From Bacteroidales bacterium (GTDB taxonomy: Bacteria > Bacteroidota > Bacteroidia > Bacteroidales > WCHB1-69), in assembly GCA_017535665.1 (NCBI GenBank), contig JAFXTS010000015.1, positions 107,854 to 171,853 on the forward strand: a stretch of 64,000 bases of DNA, read 5' to 3'. Shown here piece by piece: positions 37,280 to 45,470 of this stretch. Position numbers and translations under genes: made by a program. The stretch's first letter is position 1. Each line of letters begins with the position of its first letter. The notes beneath the pieces are model-generated. The model was not told the origin of the DNA. It did not search any database and saw only the letters and a list, made by a program, of their open reading frames with translations.

Positions 37280-39118
37280 ATGTTACGTCAATTGGCCACC
37301 ATCCTCTTCAAAATCTGCTGGTACCTGACCGCCGCCGCGTTGGCTGGGGCCACTTTTGTGGAGCAGATGTTGGGAAAAACCTTTATCCATCAGCATTTTT
37401 ACGGGCATTGGGCATTTTGGACAACTTTGAGTCTGTTCGTGGTTTTGGGCACTCTTCTTTCATTCTTATCCTCCCAAAATAAAGTCGTGAAATGCCTTCA
37501 CGTCACTCCGCTTTTTCTGCTGGTGGGAAGTCTCGTTTCCTTATGGCAGATATGGGGGAAAGCGATTGTGTTTGTCGGATATGCTTGGTTTGCTGTGTTT
37601 TATATTCTATTGATGGCTAAAAAGGAGGGTGAATTTCGGACTCTGCTGAAGAAATTGTCGATAATGGTGCTGCCCATTCTCCTCTTTCCGATAGAAATGT
37701 CGGCGCAGAAAACCATCAGTCGAGAAGTCGCTCGTGAGATGGAGGATGTGGTGGTGGAATATGAGGGTAGGGAAGCACCACTGGTGGCCTTATGTGATGA
37801 TTATCTATTTGATATTTACGGAGATACAAAGTATGGAGATTTCAGTAGTGTGGAGGTGGTGATGGGTTGGGTGCTGTTCCCTGAAGAGTGGATTTCGGAG
37901 CCGATTGTGAAAGTTTCTGGCAGAGTCACCCGACAAAAACTGCATTGCGGGAAATATGCCAGCCCTCTGCAATTGTTGGGAACAGAAAATTCTTCAATTA
38001 TAGAAAATATTGATATTCAAGAGGATAAAAATTTTCAAAAAGTAGTGTTGAAACTACGGCAGCTGCAATACCTGCGGTCGGGCTTGGCTTTCAAGATCTT
38101 TCCCACGCAGCATCGATGGATTTCCGCTGCCGATGATCTTTCTTCCCTGCCATCAGAAGAAACAGTTTTTATTCATCATTTTTTCAAAATATTATATATC
38201 AATACATTAAATAATCATTCTTCTCAAAATATTGTCTTAGTAAAACAATTGAAGGAGAAACAGCGGGCACAGATTCAACGCCCTCGCTCCATCTCAAGCG
38301 AAGTGTGCTATCACCATGCCGGAAAATGGCTAAGTCACTGGCTGCCCTGCCTGATCGTTCTTCTCCTTTTATCATTTCGTCATCTTTTTTTTAGTGGAAA
38401 AGAGGAAAGGATGATAGATTTGATTTTCAGAATATTAGCTTTCATCCTCCTTTTGATGGCCATCATCCATTGGATTTGGCGTTGGACCTTGTGCGGACAT
38501 ATTCCCCTCAGCAGCAGCTACGACACATTACTGTTTTTATCTATTATTATTTTATTGATTACTAATATTTTATGGGAAAAGAATCCATTGCTTCCAATAG
38601 GTGGACTTTTTCTTTTGATGATGGTTTTTGTAGTGATGGGAATGTCGTTCAACAGTCCGAAAATCAGCCTGTTGCCTCCTGTTTTAGATTCGCCCTGGCT
38701 CAGTATCCATGTGCTGTTGATGATGGTGTCGTACGCACTGTTGGCTTTCACTTTTATTATTCCCATTATTTTATTGATTATCAGACTATTTAATAGATAT
38801 TCTTTAGAAATTGAGGAAAAGATGACCAACTTTTCGCGCCTGCTGTTATGGCCTGGAATTGGCTTGTTGGTTTTGGGCATCATGACTGGCTCGATATGGG
38901 GCGACACGGCGTGGGGGCACTATTGGAACTGGGATCCGAAAGAGGTGTGGGCGTTGGTGACGCTGATGCTGTATGCGCCGGCGCTTCAAACGCACCTTTT
39001 CCCTCGTTTTCAACGGCCACTTTTTTACCATATATATATGATAGCCGCATTTTTGGGTCTGTTGATGACCTATTTTGGAGTGAATTTCTGGCTGGGTGGT
39101 CTTCATGCATACGCTTAA
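37280..39118 (+). CDS. ccsA: Cytochrome c biogenesis protein CcsA, fused or extended form
   Basis: The 612-residue membrane protein has about four N-terminal helices (residues 1-135), an extracytoplasmic part of about 230 residues, then about eight C-terminal helices. The C-terminal part carries the heme-handling WWD-type motif (WGDTAWGHYWNWDPKEVW) and HVLLMMVSYALLAF typical of CcsA. System II CcsA/ResB delivers heme to apocytochrome c. The N-terminal half stands where ResB sits in CcsBA fusions but is much shorter. The organism thus makes c-type cytochromes, although no cytochrome gene is in the window. It follows the GH3 gene by 35 bp. Confidence 0.87.
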   Translation: MLRQLATILFKICWYLTAAALAGATFVEQMLGKTFIHQHFYGHWAFWTTLSLFVVLGTLLSFLSSQNKVVKCLHVTPLFLLVGSLVSLWQIWGKAIVFVGYAWFAVFYILLMAKKEGEFRTLLKKLSIMVLPILLFPIEMSAQKTISREVAREMEDVVVEYEGREAPLVALCDDYLFDIYGDTKYGDFSSVEVVMGWVLFPEEWISEPIVKVSGRVTRQKLHCGKYASPLQLLGTENSSIIENIDIQEDKNFQKVVLKLRQLQYLRSGLAFKIFPTQHRWISAADDLSSLPSEETVFIHHFFKILYINTLNNHSSQNIVLVKQLKEKQRAQIQRPRSISSEVCYHHAGKWLSHWLPCLIVLLLLSFRHLFFSGKEERMIDLIFRILAFILLLMAIIHWIWRWTLCGHIPLSSSYDTLLFLSIIILLITNILWEKNPLLPIGGLFLLMMVFVVMGMSFNSPKISLLPPVLDSPWLSIHVLLMMVSYALLAFTFIIPIILLIIRLFNRYSLEIEEKMTNFSRLLLWPGIGLLVLGIMTGSIWGDTAWGHYWNWDPKEVWALVTLMLYAPALQTHLFPRFQRPLFYHIYMIAAFLGLLMTYFGVNFWLGGLHAYA

Positions 39119-39172
39119 GTTGAAGTTGGGAAAAGAAGTGAAATTTTTTTCGCGACCAAACAAATAATATTG

Positions 39173-39180
39173 TATCTTTG
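39173..39180 (+). promoter_or_regulatory. -7 box before the methionine gamma-lyase-like gene
   Basis: TATCTTTG followed by CACC, 66 bp before the ATG at 39247. Confidence 0.7.
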
Positions 39181-39246
39181 CACCGCCAATGGCAAATCCT
39201 GATTTTGCTATCATCAAAATATTATCAACATTAAAAATATCATCAG

Positions 39247-40443
39247 ATGAAAAACTTTGATCCTGCAACCCAAATTCAAGCTATTGATCAAAAAGACCTG
39301 AACCGTGGTGTGAACCCGGCGATTTGCGACAGCGCAACCTTTATGTTCGAACAGGCCAAAACCATGACCGACACTTTCCATGGTGAGACGGAAGGTTACT
39401 ATCTTTATTCCCGTCACTGGAATCCCAGCACCTTTGCACTTTGCCGCGCACTGGCTGCAATGGAAGGCACCGAGATGGCATGGGCTACCGGTTCTGGCAT
39501 GGCCGCCATTACCGTTGCATTGCTGCACGAAGTGAAGGCTGGTGACCACATCCTCTCCAGCATGACCACCTACGGCGGTACTTTCGCTTTCTTGAATAAC
39601 TACATCAAGAAATTTGGTGTGGAGGTGGATTTTGTGAATATGCAAGATCTGGATGCCGTGAAAAAGGCTGTCAAACCCAACACCAAGGTGATCTATACCG
39701 AAACCATGAACAACCCGTTGCTCCGCATCGCCAACATTCCCGAGCTCTCAAAGATTGCTCATGCTGCTGGTGCCAAGCTGTTGGTTGACAACACCTTCAC
39801 TCCGATGATTTTCTCACCCTACCGCTTGGGTGCCGACGTGGTGATTTACAGTATGACCAAATATGTGAATGGTATGAACGACTGTGTGGCAGGTGCCATC
39901 TGTGGTACGGCCGACTACATCAACTCGCTCATCAATGTGAACGACGGTACCGCCATGTTGCTGGGTCCCGTGCTTGATCCGATGCGTTCATCCAGCATCC
40001 AGAAGAACCTGCACACCCTGCACATCCGCATGAAAAAACACAGCGAGAATGCTATGTATCTGGCCAAGAGATTCAAAGAAACCGGTATCAAATACAACTA
40101 TCCCGGTCTTCCCGAGCATGTGGATCACGAGCTGTTCAAATCCATGATGAACGAGGAATACGGCTTTGGCGGTATGATCTCCATCGACATGGGTACGGCT
40201 GAGAGAGCCAGTGCTATCATGGAAGAGATGCAGCGTCTGGGCGTGGGCTACCTCGCAGTGAGCCTCGGCTACTTCAAGACTTTGTTCAGCAACTCCGGCA
40301 AGTCCACCTCATCCGAAGTTCCGGAAGACATTCAGAAAGAGATGGGCATGAGCGAAGGACTCATCCGTTTCTCTGTCGGTTTGGACAACGATCCCGAGCG
40401 CACCTTCCAGCTCATCAAACAGGCTATCGAGGCCACGAAATAA
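39247..40443 (+). CDS. Cys/Met metabolism PLP enzyme, methionine gamma-lyase-like
   Basis: The 398-residue enzyme belongs to the trans-sulfuration PLP family. It shows SRHWNPSTFALCRALAAMEG, TGSGMAAIT, the cofactor lysine K205 in YSMTKYVNGMND, VDNTFTPMIFSP and late SSSEVPEDIQ. Methionine gamma-lyase has Tyr-Gly-Cys-Thr near the active site; here it is YGGT (residues 109-112), so the Cys characteristic of true methionine gamma-lyase is a Gly. The reaction (gamma-lyase, beta-lyase or synthase) is therefore uncertain. It has its own promoter and a strong terminator, so it is a single-gene unit, and codon use is biased toward frequent codons. Confidence 0.85.
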   Translation: MKNFDPATQIQAIDQKDLNRGVNPAICDSATFMFEQAKTMTDTFHGETEGYYLYSRHWNPSTFALCRALAAMEGTEMAWATGSGMAAITVALLHEVKAGDHILSSMTTYGGTFAFLNNYIKKFGVEVDFVNMQDLDAVKKAVKPNTKVIYTETMNNPLLRIANIPELSKIAHAAGAKLLVDNTFTPMIFSPYRLGADVVIYSMTKYVNGMNDCVAGAICGTADYINSLINVNDGTAMLLGPVLDPMRSSSIQKNLHTLHIRMKKHSENAMYLAKRFKETGIKYNYPGLPEHVDHELFKSMMNEEYGFGGMISIDMGTAERASAIMEEMQRLGVGYLAVSLGYFKTLFSNSGKSTSSEVPEDIQKEMGMSEGLIRFSVGLDNDPERTFQLIKQAIEATK

Positions 40444-40462
40444 TCTGAGATGGTAAATAGAT

Positions 40463-40494
40463 AAAGGGGATGCCAAGCGAGCATCCCCTTTTTT
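40463..40494 (+). terminator. Intrinsic terminator after the methionine gamma-lyase-like gene
   Basis: An 11-bp stem (AAAGGGGATGC with GCATCCCCTTT) with a 7-base loop is followed by a T run, 20 bp after the stop codon. Confidence 0.92.
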
Positions 40495-40558
40495 GTGGAA
40501 AATTCCCTCCCATCATACTTCCGGTTCTTACACGACTCACTTGCCGACCAGTCAGCTC

Positions 40559-41431
40559 TTACCACTGCAGTCGGCTATTTTCAATTTCATCTATCTCGTC
40601 GGGCGTGAACACCACATCAACGTGTTTCCTTTTATGGGTGGAACTGACAAAACGGAACCTGAGGCCATAATCCATGATGGAACATCCCGTTATGTTCAAA
40701 TACAGGGATGAATTAGCACTCAACATCACATGAACAGTGTTGGCTTTCAAGGCTTCAATGTTTTTCTTTAACATCTTGATATTGAAAAATTTATCCTCAA
40801 AAACCGTGTAATGATATTGCATATATCCTTTATGGATGGTCATCGAATCAATACGCATATATTGGTCAACAGTCGCGGGAAAAGTCTTGTTAACCTCTTT
40901 GACCACATCGTAGAAATATTTTAAGACACGTTCTCGGGGAACATCTTGTGAAGAGATGTTTGAAATCTCATCTGGAGTATAAACAACCTCTGTTTCCCCT
41001 GCCGTATCCTTGAATGATACCAAATAGGTGAGGCCCAGATGGCATTTCCTGATGATTTTAAAAAAGTGGCTAGTCCTTGATAATAAAATCATCAAAGCCC
41101 CATCTTCTTTCGACTGTGTATAATCTTTTGAATCTGTGGATACATGGTAGCAAACTTGCGGATTTCTGAACGAAAGACTATCCATAGTGAGGTTGCCATA
41201 CAAGGTCATAGGGCAGGAGGCGTTTATTGCGGGTATGCTCTCCACGAACTGCTGTAATAGAATTTGGTCTTCAACCCGTTTCGTTGTTATGGAATCCATT
41301 TCCATCACTACGTAGTTTTCCTGAATTTCATCGGTGGCAATTGAGCGTGCAGCCATTGAGTCGGCCTGCCCGTAGCTGCAAAGCACCCCCATCCATAAGA
41401 GGAGCGCCGTCATTGCAATGTGTTTTTGCAT
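40559..41431 (-). CDS. Hypothetical secreted protein, 290 residues
   Basis: I do not recognise the family. The product starts with a signal peptide (MQKHIAMTALLLWMGVLCSYG) and has two similar halves: TLYGNLTMDSLSFRNPQVCYHV in the first and DQYMRIDSMTIHKGYMQYHYTV in the second, and VVYTPDEISNISSQ matches VVFTPDEIDEIENS. This suggests an internal duplication of about 120-140 residues. It should be periplasmic or exported. It has its own TATCTTTG promoter 24 bp upstream and lies between two terminators, so it is a single-gene unit. Confidence 0.65.
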   Translation of the reverse strand: MQKHIAMTALLLWMGVLCSYGQADSMAARSIATDEIQENYVVMEMDSITTKRVEDQILLQQFVESIPAINASCPMTLYGNLTMDSLSFRNPQVCYHVSTDSKDYTQSKEDGALMILLSRTSHFFKIIRKCHLGLTYLVSFKDTAGETEVVYTPDEISNISSQDVPRERVLKYFYDVVKEVNKTFPATVDQYMRIDSMTIHKGYMQYHYTVFEDKFFNIKMLKKNIEALKANTVHVMLSANSSLYLNITGCSIMDYGLRFRFVSSTHKRKHVDVVFTPDEIDEIENSRLQW

Positions 41432-41454
41432 AGCTATTTTGTTGATTTGGATGG

Positions 41455-41462
41455 CAAAGATA
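41455..41462 (-). promoter_or_regulatory. -7 box before the duplicated secreted protein
   Basis: TATCTTTG followed by GCC on the minus strand, 24 bp before the start at 41431. Confidence 0.65.
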
Positions 41463-41506
41463 CTATAAATTTCTGGAAATAGAATGTCTAATCTACAAAT
41501 ACATAC

Positions 41507-41530
41507 GAAAAGGCCCCCTTCCGGCGGCCT
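41507..41530 (-). terminator. Weak terminator after the AbiF-type gene
   Basis: On the minus strand AGGCC and GGCCT arms, with two further C-G pairs inside a G-G mismatch and a GGAA loop, are followed by TTTTC. It lies 33 bp after the stop of the AbiF-type gene. The short T run makes it weak. Confidence 0.5.
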
Positions 41531-41562
41531 CAGACTGGATTTATTAATTATGTATCACTATC

Positions 41563-42438
41563 CTATTTTATTGCTTCTAAGTAGGATACTATTGGGTATA
41601 TTTTCAGATTCTTGTTCCTTACCAATAATTGGGATATTTCGTTAATCAAGTCCTGTTTTCGATGAATAGAAATGGTTGAAAGCAGAAACAAAATCACTCG
41701 TAACGCCCCCATGAGATTGTGGTGCTCGTTGTCGTTCAAATTGGAAATGGGGCCTCTTTTGATGGACTTTTGAAGTGTCAAGTCAAAGATGTTATGGCCA
41801 TGAGCGCAAAGATTTCTCAAAACGCGAATGGTTCCGATATGGCTGTAATAGACATCAAGATTTCGAAAACCATAGTGTTCGGCAATGTCATTTTGCAAAT
41901 TATTGTTTTTAAGGTTTTTACAAAGCATAATTATGTCACCCAATGTTGCATATTCCAATGTTTTCCATGCTGGGGCGACCAAATCACGCGGATACTTAAT
42001 ATGATGATGTCGTATGGCTGTGTTGTTTTTGATGTTTTCCAAGTATGTTTTTTGGAAATGTGTTACAAAGTCATAATTGAGTATTGATGAATCTGCAAAC
42101 CAAAGGGGATTGCCTTTGTATGCATGGGAAATGTGGTATATGACAAAAGTTCGCAGATTGATTTCAATCCTGCTGAGATAAGGAAGAAGAATGTTTCTCA
42201 AATCATGGTCAAAATAATACAGATTCACGGCATCTTCAAAGGAAGTTCCTTCTATAAAAACATGTGATCGGGTTCTATCCTTTGCGGGATATGTTTTCTC
42301 AAATGGGAACCAGTAAAACCCTAATCGATAATAACCGATATCCATCAGTATTTCTTTGGCCTTTTCTTCGTCGCCAATAAACATTCCCCTATTTTTTAGA
42401 AGCGCAATCTGCTCCTCAATGGTTGTTGCCTGTTTCAT
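41563..42438 (-). CDS. abiF: Abi_2/AbiF-family HEPN protein (abortive infection)
   Basis: The 291-residue protein matches the Abi_2 (AbiD/AbiF) family. The N-terminus TIEEQIALLKNRGM precedes IGYYRLGFYWFPF, then FDHDLRNILLPYLSRIEINLR (split here as FDHDLRNILLPYL and SRIEINLR), WKTLEYATLGDI, and R208-N-L-C-A-H213. The last is the R-x4-H motif expected of a HEPN ribonuclease. Family members stop phage growth by shutting down the infected cell, probably by RNA cleavage. The gene is more AT-rich than its neighbours and lies between unrelated genes, which suggests transfer. A promoter, a foldable leader and a terminator precede the start codon at 42438, so an RNA antitoxin is plausible. Function is inferred from family; the leader is an independent observation. 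Confidence 0.85.
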   Translation of the reverse strand: MKQATTIEEQIALLKNRGMFIGDEEKAKEILMDIGYYRLGFYWFPFEKTYPAKDRTRSHVFIEGTSFEDAVNLYYFDHDLRNILLPYLSRIEINLRTFVIYHISHAYKGNPLWFADSSILNYDFVTHFQKTYLENIKNNTAIRHHHIKYPRDLVAPAWKTLEYATLGDIIMLCKNLKNNNLQNDIAEHYGFRNLDVYYSHIGTIRVLRNLCAHGHNIFDLTLQKSIKRGPISNLNDNEHHNLMGALRVILFLLSTISIHRKQDLINEISQLLVRNKNLKIYPIVSYLEAIK

Positions 42439-42451
42439 TGTTTTTTGTTAA

Positions 42452-42482
42452 GAAAGAAAAGGGACACTCTAATGAGCATCCC
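42452..42482 (-). terminator. Terminator/attenuator just before the AbiF-type gene
   Basis: On the minus strand a 9-bp stem (GGGATGCTC with GAGTGTCCC, two wobble pairs) with an ATTA loop runs into TTTTCTTTC. It would end the candidate RNA and any read-through from the synthase gene at 42610, limiting transcription of the AbiF-type gene. Confidence 0.75.
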
Positions 42483-42538
42483 TGTAATCCTTATTATAGT
42501 GCAGATAAACAGCTTGTACTTACCGGCACTCAATTACG
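42452..42538 (-). ncRNA. Candidate structured RNA upstream of the AbiF-type gene
   Basis: Between a TATTTTTG promoter and the AbiF start codon lies about 87 nt that folds well. A closing stem pairs GTAAT (42537-42533) with ATTAC (42488-42484). It encloses a hairpin at 42530-42498: AGUGC/GCACU, one mismatch, then GGUAAGUA/UGUUUAUC (with wobble pairs) around a CAAGC loop. A terminator hairpin follows and ends about 14 nt before the ATG. Abi_2/AbiF genes are known in several phyla to have a conserved structured RNA nearby (the AbiF RNA motif), with an antitoxin role proposed. Whether this RNA matches that motif was not tested. It could instead be a leader attenuator. Confidence 0.6.
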
Positions 42539-42542
42539 GCTG

Positions 42543-42550
42543 CAAAAATA
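42543..42550 (-). promoter_or_regulatory. -7 box of the AbiF-associated RNA
   Basis: TATTTTTG followed by CA on the minus strand, 105 bp before the AbiF start. A TTTG lies upstream at 42575-42578, a slightly long gap for a -33 box. Confidence 0.65.
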
Positions 42551-42609
42551 CAATAATTATTTCATAAAAAATAACAAATCAAAAAAATGTTTGAAATTTT
42601 CTTAATGTG

Positions 42610-43875
42610 TTATTTGTTAATCGACGCCATGTCGGGGATTTCCTTGTCGTAGTCGCCTTTGGCGAGGCGTGCTTTGATATCGCGGAAGGCCTCGAGGGTG
42701 CGGTCCACATCTTCGATGGAGTGGGCGGCGGTGGGGATGATGCGGAAGATGAGCATTCCGGGAGGAATGACGGGGTAGGTGACGATGGAGCAGAAGATGT
42801 TGTAGTTTTCGCGGAGGTCAACGGCGATATTGGCGGCCTGGTTGATGCCGCACTTGAGGATGACGGGGGTGACGCAGGCTTCAGCGGGTCCGATTTCGTA
42901 GCCGAGGTCGCGGAAACCCTTCTGCAGGCGGCGGGTCACCTCCCACAGTTTGGCACGGAGGGCGTCGCCTTCGGCACTGCGGATGATTTCCAAACGCTTG
43001 AGGCAGCCCACCACGATCGGCATCGGGAGCGCCTTGGCGTACATCTGCGAGCGCATGTTGTATTTGAGGAAGTCGATAATCGGCTTTTCGGTGGCGACGA
43101 AACCGCCGATGGTGGCCATCGATTTGGCGTAGGCACCGATGTAGATGTCGATGTCGTCCATCACGCCGAAGTGTTCGGAGGTGCCGCGGCCGTGGGGGCC
43201 CATCACGCCGAAGCCGTGGGCGTCGTCGATGAGGATGCGGAAGTTGTATTTTTTCTTGAGGGCTGCGATCTGGTCGAGGATGCCGAGAGCGCCGGTCATG
43301 CCGAACACGCCTTCAGTGATGAGCAGCACGCCACCGCCCTGACGTTCAGCCTGTTCGCAGGCCTTGGCCAGCACTCTTTCGCAATCAACGATGTCGTTGT
43401 GTTTGAATTTGACGCGGGTGCCGATGTGGAGGCGCATACCGTCGAGGAGGCAGGCGTGGGCTTCAGCGTCGTAAACGATGACATCGTGGCGGGCGACGAG
43501 TGAGTCGATGGTGGAGAAGATGCCCTGATAGCCGAAGTTGAATTCGAAGGCAGCCTCTTTTTTCTCAAAATCAGCCAGTTCGCGTTCCAGTTGTTCGTGG
43601 AGGGCGGTGTGACCGGTAAGCATACGGCTTCCCATCGGGTAGGCCATACCCCACTGGGCGGCGCCTTCCGCGTCGGCTTTGCGCACCTCGGGGTGGTTGG
43701 CCAGACCGAGATAGTTGTTCAAACTCCAGCAAAGCACCTCTTTGCCTCTGAAGCGCATGTGAGGACCGAGTTCGCCTTCCAACTTCGGAAAGATGAAGTA
43801 GCCTTCGCTGGTTTTGCGGTATTGGCCGATCGGGCCGCCGGTGGACTGTTTAATCCTTTCAAAAATGTCTTTCAT
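42610..43875 (-). CDS. Alpha-oxoamine synthase family (glycine C-acetyltransferase or serine palmitoyltransferase type)
   Basis: The 421-residue PLP enzyme condenses an amino acid with an acyl-CoA. It shows NNYLGLANHPEV, the MGSRMLTGHTALHEQLE region, FNFGYQGIFSTIDSL, the DDAHGFGVMG cofactor motif (Asp217, His220), and K251 in GAYAKSMATIGGF. The C-terminus has PVIPPGMLIFRIIPTAAHS. The family includes glycine acetyltransferase (Kbl), 8-amino-7-oxononanoate synthase and serine palmitoyltransferase. The sequence alone does not decide. No biotin genes or threonine dehydrogenase are adjacent, and sphingolipids are common in Bacteroidota, so a sphingolipid role is possible. It has its own promoter 59 bp upstream. 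Confidence 0.82.
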   Translation of the reverse strand: MKDIFERIKQSTGGPIGQYRKTSEGYFIFPKLEGELGPHMRFRGKEVLCWSLNNYLGLANHPEVRKADAEGAAQWGMAYPMGSRMLTGHTALHEQLERELADFEKKEAAFEFNFGYQGIFSTIDSLVARHDVIVYDAEAHACLLDGMRLHIGTRVKFKHNDIVDCERVLAKACEQAERQGGGVLLITEGVFGMTGALGILDQIAALKKKYNFRILIDDAHGFGVMGPHGRGTSEHFGVMDDIDIYIGAYAKSMATIGGFVATEKPIIDFLKYNMRSQMYAKALPMPIVVGCLKRLEIIRSAEGDALRAKLWEVTRRLQKGFRDLGYEIGPAEACVTPVILKCGINQAANIAVDLRENYNIFCSIVTYPVIPPGMLIFRIIPTAAHSIEDVDRTLEAFRDIKARLAKGDYDKEIPDMASINK

Positions 43876-43933
43876 TCTTGTGTCTTTATGATGGTTATTT
43901 AATAATTAGTGCGATTTGCATATTTACAACCTG

Positions 43934-43941
43934 CAAAAATA
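43934..43941 (-). promoter_or_regulatory. -7 box before the alpha-oxoamine synthase
   Basis: TATTTTTG followed by CAGG on the minus strand, 59 bp before the start at 43875. Confidence 0.65.
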
Positions 43942-44080
43942 CTCAAATTTTCAACACAAAAATTGATTATTTTGAGGATTATTTCGGGGGATTCATACAA
44001 CTGGATGGCGGATTCGTACAGATAATCCTCTCGTTGGTATAAATGATTGTATAATAGTGTTTTATGTTTTGTTTTTGCTG

Positions 44081-44088
44081 TATTTTTG
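44081..44088 (+). promoter_or_regulatory. -7 box before the membrane-anchored unknown
   Basis: TATTTTTG followed by CA, 58 bp before the ATG at 44146. The 43876-44145 gap otherwise holds only this box and the divergent one at 43934. Confidence 0.65.
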
Positions 44089-44145
44089 CATCGTTTTCAG
44101 CACACAAAAGCAGAACTTTTATATTCACAATTAAATTTATCAGTC

Positions 44146-45387
44146 ATGGGCAAAATCAAAAAGTTCAAAGAAGAATTCAAGGAACAGAATCTTTTGACGA
44201 AATTCCGCATCATTATCATCTCCATCTTATTTCTCATCGCATTAGGGTGGGTTGGAAAGCAGGGCTTCGACTTTGTTCGTACAAAAGTGAACTATATCGA
44301 ACAGCATTACAATGTGGTCAGAAAAGATATCATCACCTCTGACTATTTGTTGTTGAGTTACGAGGACAAAACTTGCCAGCTGGTATATGGTCCTAAGGAA
44401 AAGAAGTTGGGTTCGCGTTTTACCTCTTGCCTCATATCCAGCTATTTGACCGAGGATTCGGTTCTTTATTTGTACAATAAAAACAAAAAAGGTTGGAAAA
44501 CTTTTTCGCTGGTGACGGGTAATTTTTCCGAGGAGTATTTCGACCATATCAAACGCCCTGACACGCTGCATCACTACTCGGCCTGTTCGCGCAATGGCCT
44601 GTTGGGCTTTCTGAATGTACAGAGTGGTGAATTGGCCATTCCCCTTCAGTTTCCTGAACCCAAGCATTTTAGCAGATCATTCGACAGCTTCTATCACTAT
44701 AGAGATTGTGTGGAAGAGAGAGACTATATTATATTTCATGGCAATTACTGCATTGTTCCCACCAACTCGCAAGCCTATGGCGTGATTGATACGAAAGGCA
44801 AGATCCTTCTCAATGGATATACAAAAATCGCTTATCTTGAGAATTATAATATTTTTGAGACATGCAGAGGGAAAAATGAACACGCCATTTTTGCTGCAAA
44901 AGACAGGAAGTGTCTTGCAAAGGGAAGCAATATTAAAATTCTGGACATCGGCATTTTGAATAACGATAGTCTTTTCAACTTTGATGGCGACTTGATGACT
45001 GATCTCACGCAGGATATTCATCTTTCAAAGTATGGCTATAATGAAGTGGATCTTCGTGGAAAGAAAGTATATACCGATATTGATGAATCGTATAGGTATG
45101 ACAATTATGATGACTTTACTTATCGTGATCCTGATGCCAACTATATGTATATTGACTCTGACGGGGAGGAGGTGATGGATAATTATACTATGATCAGGGG
45201 AGTTAAAGATCGGAAAAATGGTAGAATTGTGGTGGAAAACCAGCGCGCAGTACAGGCATACAAGAATGCAAAAGGAAAGTATTTATTCGTATGTTACGGA
45301 TACGATTACGACTACGAATACAGCTATTACTTATATATTGATGAGGATGGAAAAATACTTTTCAAAAAAGATTTAGAAACGATTTAG
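44146..45387 (+). CDS. Membrane-anchored protein with possible WG-like repeats
   Basis: The likely start is the ATG at 44146; the longer frame from 44047 would run through the promoter box. The 413-residue product has a short basic cytoplasmic end (MGKIKKFKEEFKEQ), one membrane helix (FRIIIISILFLIALGWV) and a large outside part. That part has recurring beta segments such as YGVIDTKGKILLNGYTKIAYL and a late DYDYEYSYYLYIDEDGKILF stretch, recalling WG repeats (weak). The end is unusually rich in Asp and Tyr. I cannot assign a function. It lies 83 bp before the LytTR regulator, which has its own promoter. Confidence 0.65.
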   Translation: MGKIKKFKEEFKEQNLLTKFRIIIISILFLIALGWVGKQGFDFVRTKVNYIEQHYNVVRKDIITSDYLLLSYEDKTCQLVYGPKEKKLGSRFTSCLISSYLTEDSVLYLYNKNKKGWKTFSLVTGNFSEEYFDHIKRPDTLHHYSACSRNGLLGFLNVQSGELAIPLQFPEPKHFSRSFDSFYHYRDCVEERDYIIFHGNYCIVPTNSQAYGVIDTKGKILLNGYTKIAYLENYNIFETCRGKNEHAIFAAKDRKCLAKGSNIKILDIGILNNDSLFNFDGDLMTDLTQDIHLSKYGYNEVDLRGKKVYTDIDESYRYDNYDDFTYRDPDANYMYIDSDGEEVMDNYTMIRGVKDRKNGRIVVENQRAVQAYKNAKGKYLFVCYGYDYDYEYSYYLYIDEDGKILFKKDLETI

Positions 45388-45410
45388 TCGCTATTGTTGT
45401 GGAAAATTCC

Positions 45411-45418
45411 TATTTTTG
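45411..45418 (+). promoter_or_regulatory. -7 box before the LytTR gene
   Basis: TATTTTTG followed by CA, 52 bp before the ATG at 45471. Confidence 0.6.
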
Positions 45419-45470
45419 CAAACAGAATTCTTTTCTATGATGTTAAAGGAAATTATTCACAATCAATACG

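Noticed and set aside
42607..43503. A 298-codon plus-strand frame opposite the alpha-oxoamine synthase
   Set aside because: It is low-complexity (Gly, Ala, Val, His, Asp) and antisense to a clear PLP enzyme.
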